A DNA stretch of 64,000 nucleotides from Alistipes sp. (GTDB lineage: Bacteria > Bacteroidota > Bacteroidia > Bacteroidales > Rikenellaceae). The DNA lies in contig JAFVRC010000022.1 of assembly GCA_017504485.1 (NCBI GenBank), positions 62,001 to 126,000 on the forward strand, read 5' to 3'. The notes under the pieces are model-generated. The model ran no database searches. It worked only from the letters and a program-made list of their open reading frames with translations, and was not told where the DNA came from. Made by a program: the position numbers and the translations under genes. The first letter of the stretch is position 1. Each line of letters opens with the position of its first letter. This document shows, piece after piece, positions 25,959-33,877 of the stretch.

Positions 25959-26744
25959 CTATTTCTTGTTATAAGCATTGAGGATATCTACCAACGTAAT
26001 CGAAGCGTCCTCCATATCGTTCACGATAGAGTCGATCTTCGCGATAACGTAGTTGTAGAACACCTGAAGAATCATAGCGGCAATCAGACCCAACAACGTA
26101 GTCAAGAGGGCCACCTTCATACCACCTGCAACGAGTGCCGGGCTGATATCACCTGCAGCCTGAATAGAGTCAAACGACTGTACCAGACCAACCACCGTAC
26201 CCATGAATCCGAGCGATGGCGCGAGCGAGATGAAGAGCGACAACCAGCTAAGGCCAGACTCGAGGTGACCGGTCTGAACCGAACCATAAGATACGACAGC
26301 CTTCTCAACAGCATCGAGGCCCTGATTGTAGCGGTCGAGGCCCTGATAGAAGATCGAAGCGATAGGGCCCTTCGTATTGCGGCAAACCTCCTTGGCAGCC
26401 TCGATACCACCCTCGTTGAGAGCAGTCTCTACAGCGGCGATAAACTTCTTCGTGTTGATCTGCGAAAGCGCCAGGAAGAGGATACGCTCGATGGCAATAG
26501 CCAAACCGAGAACCAAAACGATGAGAATAGGAAGCATCCAGCCCCAACCTCCCTCGAGGAACTTCTGCATAAGAACGTGGTGCATAGTCTCACCCTGAAT
26601 CTCAACCTCGGCATCAATGGCCTCGGTCGGAGCCTCTACCACTTCGGTTGCAGGCTGCTCTGCAGCTGCAGTAGCGACCTCCTGTGCGATTGCAGTGCTG
26701 AACGACATTGCAGCAACTGCCAAAACCAAAAAGAATTTTTTCAT
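25959..26744 (-). CDS. exbB: MotA/TolQ/ExbB proton channel protein
   Basis: A 261-residue protein with an N-terminal signal-like helix (1-20), an acidic, Ala/Glu-rich linker (21-52) and three membrane helices. The first is PILIVLVLGLAIAIERILFL, and the other two lie around LGFMGTVVGLVQSFDSI and ALVAGGMKVALLTTLLGLIAAM. The last two are the conserved ExbB/TolQ pore helices with the T-V-G-x-V motif. It makes the pentameric channel partner of the two ExbDs. First gene of the operon; 240 bp of AT-rich DNA lie upstream. Confidence 0.9.
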   Translation of the reverse strand: MKKFFLVLAVAAMSFSTAIAQEVATAAAEQPATEVVEAPTEAIDAEVEIQGETMHHVLMQKFLEGGWGWMLPILIVLVLGLAIAIERILFLALSQINTKKFIAAVETALNEGGIEAAKEVCRNTKGPIASIFYQGLDRYNQGLDAVEKAVVSYGSVQTGHLESGLSWLSLFISLAPSLGFMGTVVGLVQSFDSIQAAGDISPALVAGGMKVALLTTLLGLIAAMILQVFYNYVIAKIDSIVNDMEDASITLVDILNAYNKK

Positions 26745-26983
26745 AGTTGTTTTTTGTAAGTTAAAAATTAAAAATTTTTTGTGTTTATATATGTTTCAAT
26801 CGTTATAGTTCGTCATGCAGCAGCTCCTCGCGCGTGCGCTTCGGAGGCGCAATGTGCGCGTGTAACAACTTATGTGTCAAAATATTACACACCACCACAC
26901 ACCCGCTATTTCGGCGCAATGGTGCATATTACAGTCCGAAATATAGGGATTTTTTTTGGTTTATGCAAAAAATCGGGCGTTAC
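26745..26983. other. AT-rich intergenic region with an internal GC-rich fragment
   Basis: No gene is evident. The ends are A/T-rich with poly-T runs. Positions 26812-26868 are GC-rich, and on the minus strand they read as a short open tail with APPKRTREELLHDEL and a stop at 26814-26812. It has normal-looking codon use but no credible start, so it could be a decayed 3' end of a lost gene. A promoter for exbB was not identified with confidence. Confidence 0.35.
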
Positions 26984-28012
26984 TTACTCGGTAATTTCGC
27001 CTCGCAACGACACTTCGAGTTGCGCCTTCAACACATCGATATCCTGCTTGGTACCCAAGAGCCACATCAGTTTCGTGACAGCCGACTCAGTAGTCATATC
27101 GCTACCGCTGACAACGCCACACTCACGCAGACGGACTCCCGTCTCGTACATATCCATAAAGACACCGCCGGCCTGGCACTGCGTGATATTGACCACAACG
27201 ACACCTCGCTCGACGGCCTCGCGCAGAGCGTCGATAAACCAATCGGCCGTCGGGGCATTGCCCGTGCCGAAGGTCTCGAGGACTACACCGCGCAGATTAT
27301 CGACCGAGAGTACGGTGCGGAGAATCTGCGGCGAGATGCCCGGAAAGAGTTTGAGAACGACAACACGGTTGTCAATCTCGGCAGCCGTGACGAGAGGTTC
27401 GTCCCAACTCTGCGGGCGGCGTATAAGCTCGGTATTATAGACGATATTGACACCAACCTCGGCTAGAGGTGCGCAGTTGCGCGAGTCGAAGGCACTCAAC
27501 GCCTCAGCCGATAGCTTCGTAGAACGGTTAGCGCGGAAGAGGCGGTTCTGGAAGTAGAGCGACACTTCGGGGACACGAGGGTGCCCCTCGCCATCGACCG
27601 CGGCAGCGATTTCGATGGCCGTAATGAGGTTTTCGCGGCCATCCGTGCGCATAATACCCATCGGTATCTGGCTGCCCGTAAAGACCACAGGCTTGGCAAG
27701 ATTGGTGAGCATAAAGCTCAAAGCCGAGGCGGTATAGGACATCGTATCGGTGCCGTGCAGCACGACAAAGCCGTCGTAGTGCGAATAGTTATGGCTGATA
27801 ATCTCGGCAAGCTCAATCCATAGCGACGGCGTGACATTCGACGAGTCGATAGGTGACATCTTATGAACGCTTATATCGACATTGAGGTTGCGCACCGAGG
27901 GGAACTCCTGCTCGATGGTATTGAAGTCGAAGGGCACGAGGATGCCGCTCACATCACGGCGCATACCGATTGTACCACCCGTATAGATTATCAGAATTGA
28001 TGGGTTTCTCAT
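26984..28012 (-). CDS. ansA: type I (cytosolic) L-asparaginase
   Basis: A 342-residue amidohydrolase converting asparagine to aspartate and ammonia. Catalytic threonine sites are present in IYTGGTIGM (about residues 9-17) and HGTDTMSYTASAL (about 85-97), with the catalytic Lys region in GSQIPMG. There is no signal peptide, so it is the cytosolic form. It is followed on the minus strand by nothing before the exbB region and is preceded 17 bp upstream by tatD, suggesting a dprA-tatD-ansA transcription unit. Confidence 0.93.
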   Translation of the reverse strand: MRNPSILIIYTGGTIGMRRDVSGILVPFDFNTIEQEFPSVRNLNVDISVHKMSPIDSSNVTPSLWIELAEIISHNYSHYDGFVVLHGTDTMSYTASALSFMLTNLAKPVVFTGSQIPMGIMRTDGRENLITAIEIAAAVDGEGHPRVPEVSLYFQNRLFRANRSTKLSAEALSAFDSRNCAPLAEVGVNIVYNTELIRRPQSWDEPLVTAAEIDNRVVVLKLFPGISPQILRTVLSVDNLRGVVLETFGTGNAPTADWFIDALREAVERGVVVVNITQCQAGGVFMDMYETGVRLRECGVVSGSDMTTESAVTKLMWLLGTKQDIDVLKAQLEVSLRGEITE

Positions 28013-28029
28013 GACTTATTATTAAGGAG

Positions 28030-28815
28030 TTATAGGTTGAACATTCGTTTGGCCGAGGCGGTCGTACGGCACACAACATCTTCATAATCAACATTGTGTA
28101 GTTCAGCAATCTTCGCACATACGAACCGCGTATAGCTCGACTCATTGCGCTCGCCACGATGGGGCACAGGGGTAAGATACGGAGAGTCTGTTTCGAGGAG
28201 GATATCGTCGAGCGACATGCTCGGCACAACGTCGGCCAGTGGACTCTTTTTGAAGGTTACAACACCACCGATACCGAAGAGAAAATCGCCGCACGCGCGC
28301 AGTTGCTCGTAGCACGCCACATCGGATGAAAAGGCATGAAAGACTCCTCGCAAGCCGCGGTTGCAGTATTCGCCGATAACCGCCACCATATCATCCCACG
28401 CATCGCGCGTATGAATAACGACGGGAAGGTCGTATGCGAGCGACCACTCCAACTGCTGTCTGAACGCTTCGAGCTGCTCCTCGCGCCACTCGCGGCTCCA
28501 ATAGAGGTCGAGGCCTATCTCGCCCACGGCACAGAAATGACCAATGCCCTGCGGCGGTGCGGCAAGGTAGCGCTCGACACGCAGCAGTTCCTCACGCCAC
28601 GACGGGTTGTCGTTGACCGACGTGGGGTGCAGGCCCATCATGGGCACCACATAGTCGCCGTAGCGACGGCACGTCGCGAAGAGTCGCTCGTCGCTCGCCG
28701 AGTCGATAGCCGGCAGCAGCAGGCGCTCAAGGCCGACAGCCTTGGCGCGGGCAACAACATCATCGCGGTCGAGGTCGAACTCCGGCTCATATATGTGAGA
28801 GTGCGTATCTATCAT
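28030..28815 (-). CDS. tatD: TatD family metal-dependent hydrolase/DNase
   Basis: A 261-residue TIM-barrel hydrolase starting MIDTHSHIYEPEF, with the H-S-H metal pair at residues 5-7. Also present are GEIGLDLYWSREWREEQLEAF, VIHTRDAWDD, GVFHAFSS and LLETDSPYLTPVPHRGERNE, which are the diagnostic TatD motifs. TatD proteins are metal-dependent 3'-5' nucleases. I use the ATG at 28815; the longer frame to 28977 overlaps dprA. It lies 11 bp after the dprA stop and 17 bp before ansA. Confidence 0.93.
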   Translation of the reverse strand: MIDTHSHIYEPEFDLDRDDVVARAKAVGLERLLLPAIDSASDERLFATCRRYGDYVVPMMGLHPTSVNDNPSWREELLRVERYLAAPPQGIGHFCAVGEIGLDLYWSREWREEQLEAFRQQLEWSLAYDLPVVIHTRDAWDDMVAVIGEYCNRGLRGVFHAFSSDVACYEQLRACGDFLFGIGGVVTFKKSPLADVVPSMSLDDILLETDSPYLTPVPHRGERNESSYTRFVCAKIAELHNVDYEDVVCRTTASAKRMFNL

Positions 28816-28826
28816 GGTAAAAATGG

Positions 28827-29951
28827 TTAAATCTTTTCGAAAATCTTGCCCGGCAGTTGGCGCACAACACCCGCTAGCTCGAGGTTGAGCAATATGGCAC
28901 TCGTCTGCTGAATGGACATCGCGGCGCGGTCGGCGATGCGCTCGATGAAGATACCGTCCTGCACATCGTCGAAGCAACGGAGCACACGCGCCTCCTCCTC
29001 GGTGGCCTCATACTCTTGTGACGGCGTATGCCACTCGCGCGGAGCCTCCTCGGAGTGCCAGCCGAGAGCATCGGCCACGGCATCACCCGATGTGACAAGC
29101 GTGGCAAGGCCGGTACGAATTATATGGTTCGGGCCAGCAGACATAGGGTCGGTGGCACGCCCCGGGGTGGCCATAATAGGCCGAGCGTAGCTATCGGCCG
29201 CAGCGACAGTACTCATGGCTCCACCCTCGCGCGGCGACTCGACAAGCAGCAATCCCTCGCCCAAAGCGGCAATGATGCGGTTGCGAGGGATATAGAGGTT
29301 GCCATTCTGCTTGGTCTGCGAGTGTAGTTCAGTGACTATCATACCTCCGTGTGCCAGCATATCGCCAGCCAAGGCCGTGTGCTGCGAGGGGGTGATATCG
29401 GGCAGTGCGGTCGCCGTGACACCGATGGTGCGCAACCCGAACTGCACGGCAGCACGGTGCGCCACAGCGTCGATACCAAAGGCCAATCCGCTAACTACAA
29501 CCAAGTCGGGAAACATCTCGGCAAGTCGCTCGATGATGCGCGTACATATCAGTTCGCCGTATGGCGACATCTTGCGCGTACCCACGACAGAGAGCGTGTG
29601 CCGCGCCTGCAACACCTCGACGTGACCCATAGTATAGATGACGTGCGGGGCATCCGGCGCCATGGCCAATGCTGCGGGATATGCCTCGTCCGTGGCGGCG
29701 ATGGGCACGATGCCATACCTCTCGCAGTGACGCAATTCGCGCTCGGCCTCGCGCCACCCCTCGCGGCTTGCGATGCGTGCTGCAATACCTGCACGCAACC
29801 CTGCCCGCTCGACAATCTCGCTCTGCGATGCGGAATATACGCTCTGCACAGAGCCAAAAACGTCGCGCAGATGCGCTATGCCGCGCGGCCCGAGCTGCGA
29901 AACAAAACATATTGCAATATCTTCGAGAGTCATCTTGGAGGCGTTTTTCAA
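28827..29951 (-). CDS. dprA: DNA-processing protein DprA
   Basis: A 374-residue protein of natural-transformation and recombination machinery that loads RecA on incoming single-stranded DNA. After an N-terminal HhH/SAM-like part (residues 1-70) a Rossmann domain shows VVGTRKMSPYGELIC, VVSGLAFGIDAVAHRAAV and NRIIAALGEGLLLVESP. A C-terminal winged-helix part (about 305-372) ends the protein. All parts appear intact. Another competence gene, comEC, is at 41569; the phage-derived island lies between them. Confidence 0.93.
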   Translation of the reverse strand: MKNASKMTLEDIAICFVSQLGPRGIAHLRDVFGSVQSVYSASQSEIVERAGLRAGIAARIASREGWREAERELRHCERYGIVPIAATDEAYPAALAMAPDAPHVIYTMGHVEVLQARHTLSVVGTRKMSPYGELICTRIIERLAEMFPDLVVVSGLAFGIDAVAHRAAVQFGLRTIGVTATALPDITPSQHTALAGDMLAHGGMIVTELHSQTKQNGNLYIPRNRIIAALGEGLLLVESPREGGAMSTVAAADSYARPIMATPGRATDPMSAGPNHIIRTGLATLVTSGDAVADALGWHSEEAPREWHTPSQEYEATEEEARVLRCFDDVQDGIFIERIADRAAMSIQQTSAILLNLELAGVVRQLPGKIFEKI

Positions 29952-29990
29952 AAATATTTCACACTTTTCAGACGTAAAGGTACAATTTTT

Positions 29991-30022
29991 TTTGGTTAAA
30001 CGAATAAATGTTCCTATATTTG
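29991..30022 (+). promoter_or_regulatory. promoter of tRNA-Cys
   Basis: TTTG (29991-29994), 20-bp spacer, TATATTTG (30015-30022), 30 bp before the tRNA. This is a textbook Bacteroidota promoter. Confidence 0.75.
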
Positions 30023-30052
30023 CACTCCGAAAGGGGAAATATCCTCCCGAAT

Positions 30053-30123
30053 GGTCTGATGGCCGAGTGGCTAGGCACAGCTCTGCAAAAGCTGCTACAG
30101 CGGTTCGAATCCGCTTCAGACCT
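30053..30123 (+). tRNA. tRNA-Cys (anticodon GCA)
   Basis: A 71-nt cloverleaf: acceptor GGTCTGA/TCAGACC with discriminator T (U73, as expected for Cys), anticodon stem CAGCT/AGCTG with loop CTGCAAA, T arm with GGTTCGAATCC. No CCA is encoded. Confidence 0.95.
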
Positions 30124-30126
30124 CGA

Positions 30127-30153
30127 TGCTACCAAAATGGTAGCATTTTTTTT
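30127..30153 (+). terminator. intrinsic terminator of tRNA-Cys
   Basis: TGCTACC / GGTAGCA hairpin (30127-30145) followed by eight T, four bases after the tRNA. Confidence 0.9.
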
Positions 30154-30201
30154 GCGGAAAACTCACCAAGGGGAGCAACAAAAGGCGGCTTATTAGCCAA
30201 A

Positions 30202-30234
30202 AAGGCTGTACAACAAGGATGTTGCGACAGCCTT
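30202..30234 (-). terminator. intrinsic terminator of corA
   Basis: AAGGCTGT (30202-30209) pairs with ACAGCCTT (30227-30234) and the inner CAACA with TGTTG. On the minus strand it is followed by TTTGG. It lies 29 bp after the corA stop. Confidence 0.75.
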
Positions 30235-30263
30235 CGATACTCGGCATTGCATCGGCAGTGGCG

Positions 30264-31247
30264 CTATAGCCACTTTTTATAGCGGAAGTAGCCCATCGTA
30301 AGGCCGGAGGCCAAGACCATAAGGCCGAGGGCGAAGATATAGCCTACGGGGAGGTCCCAACCATTAGGCAACGTATAGACCCAATCGAGTTCGGGCATAT
30401 AGCGGAAGTTCATACCATAGATACTTGCAACGAGCGTGGCCGGAAGAAAAACGACGGCAGCCACGGAGAAGATCTTGACGACCTCGTTCTGCTCGATATT
30501 GATAAGACCGAGGGCCGAATCCTGGATATAGTCGAGTCGCTGGAACGAGAAGTCGGTATGGCTGATGAGCGAATTGACATCCTTAATCATCAGCTGCAAG
30601 CGCGGATATATATCGTTAGGGAAGCGCTCGGAGCGCAGGATGCCCGAGAGTATGCGCTGGCGGTCGAAGATGTTCTCGCGCAGCACCATGGTACGCTCCT
30701 GCAGAGTGTTAATGCGATGGATAACCTCCTTGTCGATCGAGTCCTCGGTGTTGATATCCTTCGAGAGGGCGGAGACCTGACGGCCCACAAGCTCCACAAG
30801 GTCGGCATCGAAGTCGATGCGCACCTCGAGGAGTGAGATGAGGATATGGTAGCCCGTCGAATAGCTGCGGTAGTTCATCTGCAAGCGTTTCTCAGCCTCG
30901 CGGAAGGTGCGCATATCGGCCTGACGCACAGAAACAAGCACACCCTCATTCGAGAGAATGAACGACACGGGCTCGACCTCGAAGCTATCGCCCGTAGGGA
31001 TAAAGAAGTTGGAGTTCGAGATAATGGCATTCTCACTCTCGGAATACTTCGAGGTGGACTCAATCTCCTCGACCTGCTGCTTGGTTTGCAGGCTTATCTC
31101 CATAAAATTCTCGACAGCCTTCTGCTCCTTGATGGAGGGCTGCACCATATCAATCCAGAGGATATCGTCGTAACCAAGCTCGTCGAAGAGTTCGGTATCG
31201 GCGTTGCGAATAATCTTGTTATATTGCTTCAAGTAGATAGTAATCAT
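30264..31247 (-). CDS. corA: CorA-type magnesium/cobalt transporter
   Basis: A 327-residue inner-membrane divalent-cation channel. A large cytosolic alpha/beta and long-helix funnel (1-260) is followed by two membrane helices near the C-terminus (about 263-285 and 300-320). The YGMNF motif lies at the end of the first, which is the selectivity filter of the family. The C-terminus ends in the basic stretch YFRYKKWL. It is a single-gene unit with its own terminator. Confidence 0.93.
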   Translation of the reverse strand: MITIYLKQYNKIIRNADTELFDELGYDDILWIDMVQPSIKEQKAVENFMEISLQTKQQVEEIESTSKYSESENAIISNSNFFIPTGDSFEVEPVSFILSNEGVLVSVRQADMRTFREAEKRLQMNYRSYSTGYHILISLLEVRIDFDADLVELVGRQVSALSKDINTEDSIDKEVIHRINTLQERTMVLRENIFDRQRILSGILRSERFPNDIYPRLQLMIKDVNSLISHTDFSFQRLDYIQDSALGLINIEQNEVVKIFSVAAVVFLPATLVASIYGMNFRYMPELDWVYTLPNGWDLPVGYIFALGLMVLASGLTMGYFRYKKWL

Positions 31248-31350
31248 CTCTTTTCCTTCATTTTGGAGAGGTTTAACTTCGATTTCATTCGTTATAACGA
31301 CGAGTTCGGTGGAAGTTTTTTCAAGAGCCCGAACCCATTACTACCTACCT

Positions 31351-32121
31351 TCAACCGGGATTGACCTTGGGCGACACCTTGAGCCCAAAGTCCCAGAACT
31401 TTTTGAGTGCCCGATGCTTCTCGACATCGAACAGAAAATCTATATTTTGAGTGAGGTATTCGTAGGCGTACTCGCGCGAGGCGTGAGGGCTGTCGAGCAG
31501 AGCCTCGTAGATATGCTCGACACCAAAGGTCAGCGCGCGCTCAACGGCATCATGCACCTCGTATGACAATCCCTTGCGGGCAACCCACACGGCAAAGACA
31601 AACGGCAGATGAGTCTGCACCATCCACTCCTCGGCCAAATCGTAGTTGTAAGCGAAACGCCCCTCGTGGTCAAAGACCTTGTCGCCGATAAGCAGAAAGG
31701 CATCGCCCTCCTCGGCGCGCTCGAGCAGGGTATAGTCGTCAAGGCGCAGCCACTCGGGCTCAATCTTCCAGCGATTCTTGGCGAGGTAGCCGACAAGCTG
31801 CACGGAGGTTGCCGAGTGAAAATCGAGCCACACGCGGCGGACACGCTCAACGGGTGTATTGCTCATGAGAACAACGGTGCGCACCTTGCCGACAGCACCT
31901 ATACAATAGTCGGTGATAAGCTCCGCACCACGCAACGTAGGGACAACAGCCGAGGGGACAAGAGCCACGTCAGCCTTGCCCTCGATAAAGTTCTGGGCGC
32001 ACATTGCAGGGGGAGCAAGCAGGAGCTCGGCCGCGAGATTACCCTCGTGGCGAATACCATAGATGAATGGTATCGAGTTCAGATACGATACTGCTGCTAT
32101 GCGTATGTTGGTAGCCATCAT
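31351..32121 (-). CDS. mqnA: chorismate dehydratase, futalosine menaquinone pathway
   Basis: A 256-residue MqnA/MqnD-family protein (periplasmic-binding-like fold used as an enzyme). It starts MMATNIRIAAVSYLNSIPFIYGI and has ADVALVPSAVVPTL and a YTLLERAEEGDAFLLIGDK segment. MqnA dehydrates chorismate, the first step of the futalosine route to menaquinone. Start ATG at 32121 or 32118; the frame to 32202 adds a non-conserved leader. On the opposite strand upstream begins the phage-derived island. Confidence 0.85.
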   Translation of the reverse strand: MMATNIRIAAVSYLNSIPFIYGIRHEGNLAAELLLAPPAMCAQNFIEGKADVALVPSAVVPTLRGAELITDYCIGAVGKVRTVVLMSNTPVERVRRVWLDFHSATSVQLVGYLAKNRWKIEPEWLRLDDYTLLERAEEGDAFLLIGDKVFDHEGRFAYNYDLAEEWMVQTHLPFVFAVWVARKGLSYEVHDAVERALTFGVEHIYEALLDSPHASREYAYEYLTQNIDFLFDVEKHRALKKFWDFGLKVSPKVNPG

Positions 32122-32306
32122 CCATCTTTTTTGAGGTTTTTTATACCGTTTGCTTCCGCAAAGATAACAATCTTTTGCATAGAGTGTGCCCTGAATAGCC
32201 ATTTTTTTTGGAAAAATCGCAGAAATTGCAATTTGGACAAGCGATTGAGAGGCAGGATATTCAAATAATCGGGCAAAAATATTTCACAAAAAGTTGATGC
32301 TACCCC

Positions 32307-32339
32307 CTTGACAAAGGCTGTTTTGCGATTATATATTTG
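32307..32339 (+). promoter_or_regulatory. promoter of the phage-derived island
   Basis: TTG (32308-32310), 21-bp spacer and TATATTTG (32332-32339). It would start RNA near 32346, about 155 nt before the first gene of the island. Confidence 0.55.
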
Positions 32340-32500
32340 CACCGTCAAACGGATCCTACCGACACCGAGGTTTCAACAATCGGCCGATAAATGTTGATAA
32401 CCTTATTAACAGAGCAGATGAGCTGTCATGACCGATATTACACTCGGTTGTGAACATCTCTCGACAAACTATTAACAATTTTTTCAAACATTTTTTGCCT
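32340..32500 (+). other. long, possibly structured leader of the phage-derived island
   Basis: No open reading frame of note. Two inverted repeats are visible: GGTTTCAACA near 32369 with TGTTGATAACC at 32393-32403, and ACCGA (32431-32435) with TCGGT (32444-32448). They could form hairpins in the leader RNA; I do not recognise a named riboswitch. Confidence 0.3.
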
Positions 32501-32905
32501 ATGAATCGCGCCCACTTACACAGCGCGGTCGAGCAACTGTCGTCCTCATTCGGATACGACTTTGTGTCGGCCGCAGACCAATCGCTGCCCTCGCTCGTGC
32601 GACAGTTGCCGACGGTGTTGATGGCTCCACCCGAATTTCGCTCGATGGAGGGACGAAACAGCGGCCGAATAACCTATCGGGTGACTCTTCATCTGCTCCA
32701 TGGTGCGGCAAAGGCCTCGCCAAAGGAGCGAGCCGAGATGCTCGATACGATGGAGCGAGATGCGCTCGACATATTCTCGGCACTCTGCGAGGAGAGGTTT
32801 GTTGCCTCGGTCGAGCAGCTGACAATGGCCCCTGCCGCAAAACCTGTGACCAACTATGGCGACGTAGCTCTCCGCGTGTCGGCCGAAGTGATAACTATTT
32901 TTTAA
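32501..32905 (+). CDS. phage tail-terminator-like protein (first gene of island)
   Basis: A 134-residue cytoplasmic protein. Its size, the central TYRVTLHLLH strand, a helix and the final GDVALRVSAEVITIF strand resemble tail-terminator or tail-completion proteins of siphophages; this is judged by pattern, not by a firm motif. I chose the ATG at 32501 over the upstream in-frame 32450, whose leader peptide is A/T-rich and unlike the rest. It is the first of eleven plus-strand genes with very short spacing. If the assignment is wrong it is still an island-specific protein. Confidence 0.5.
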   Translation: MNRAHLHSAVEQLSSSFGYDFVSAADQSLPSLVRQLPTVLMAPPEFRSMEGRNSGRITYRVTLHLLHGAAKASPKERAEMLDTMERDALDIFSALCEERFVASVEQLTMAPAAKPVTNYGDVALRVSAEVITIF

Positions 32906-32917
32906 CCCCCTAAAAAG

Positions 32918-33877
32918 ATGAAATTTACCAATATTCCCAAAGATTTCACCCCACTATGCGAGGGGTTAATATTCGAGTTCGACACCGAAGAGGTGGCCGG
33001 AGAGGTGAAGATTAAGATTGTCGATAGCAAGACCGGAGAGGTGTTGGGATGCAAGCATCTCTACGACGTGACGGTAGGCAAAATAGATGTTGCCCCATAC
33101 GTCGAGCACGGCATGGAGGCGACACCGCACATCGACCAAAACTCCTCGATTGCGGAGGCCTCACTCAAGCACGTTGTGGTCTATGTCAACGGGGAGGTCT
33201 CGCCGGAGGTTGTCGTATCGACCAACCGCAGATCCGTCGCTCTGCCGTCGTTGGTAACAACCATGCCCCACAGACGACGTATTGCCTACGGCAGCTGCGA
33301 CAACATAGCCTTGCATATCGAGCCGGAAGCGATGATCAACATATACGCCGAGGCAGACACCGGCGAGTCGTTAAACCTCTCGTACCAGACGCTATCGGGG
33401 GCTGCTACAGTGATGCTATCGACACTCGACTTCAACCCCGAGACTCGCTCCATCGAGTTGCAGATATGGGGGAACGACGTGGAGGTTGCGACAATCAGCT
33501 ACGAGGTAGTGCCACAGAGCGCGACAGTCACTTCGCTGGCATGGCGTTCATCGGCAGGCTCCATCGAGCAGTACCCGTTCCCCGTAAGTCGAAGCGTCAT
33601 ACAGCGAATAGAGCGTATCGAGGCGACAACAGCGCAAGGTGAATTCACGAGCAGTTGCCGCAGCGAGAAGCTCGTGCAGATGGTGTCGAACTACGAGAAT
33701 CGCGCCACGATAGCTGCCCTCGCAGAGATTGTGGGTGCGGCGAGGGTGTGGCTCATAGATGACTCGCAAGCGCACGGGGTCAAGGTCGCGACCTCGTCCG
33801 TAAGCCTCGACTCGGCCGAGAGCCCCGACAGAGTAGAGTTAGAGGTGCGCCTGTGGCGCAGAGAGGAGGGCTTCTAA
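32918..33877 (+). CDS. island protein, probable phage tail/baseplate component 1
   Basis: A 319-residue protein without signal peptide, rich in beta strands (MKFTNIPKDFTPLCEGLIFEF at the start), with no catalytic motif seen. It ends at 33877 and the next gene starts at 33878, so the two are translationally linked. Beta-rich proteins of this size beside a large tail protein are typical of tail-tip or baseplate parts. The assignment rests on position and composition only. Confidence 0.5.
   Translation: MKFTNIPKDFTPLCEGLIFEFDTEEVAGEVKIKIVDSKTGEVLGCKHLYDVTVGKIDVAPYVEHGMEATPHIDQNSSIAEASLKHVVVYVNGEVSPEVVVSTNRRSVALPSLVTTMPHRRRIAYGSCDNIALHIEPEAMINIYAEADTGESLNLSYQTLSGAATVMLSTLDFNPETRSIELQIWGNDVEVATISYEVVPQSATVTSLAWRSSAGSIEQYPFPVSRSVIQRIERIEATTAQGEFTSSCRSEKLVQMVSNYENRATIAALAEIVGAARVWLIDDSQAHGVKVATSSVSLDSAESPDRVELEVRLWRREEGF

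Noticed and set aside
26834..27466. Plus-strand open frame opposite ansA
   Set aside because: It mirrors the codon structure of ansA; the minus-strand protein has the asparaginase motifs.
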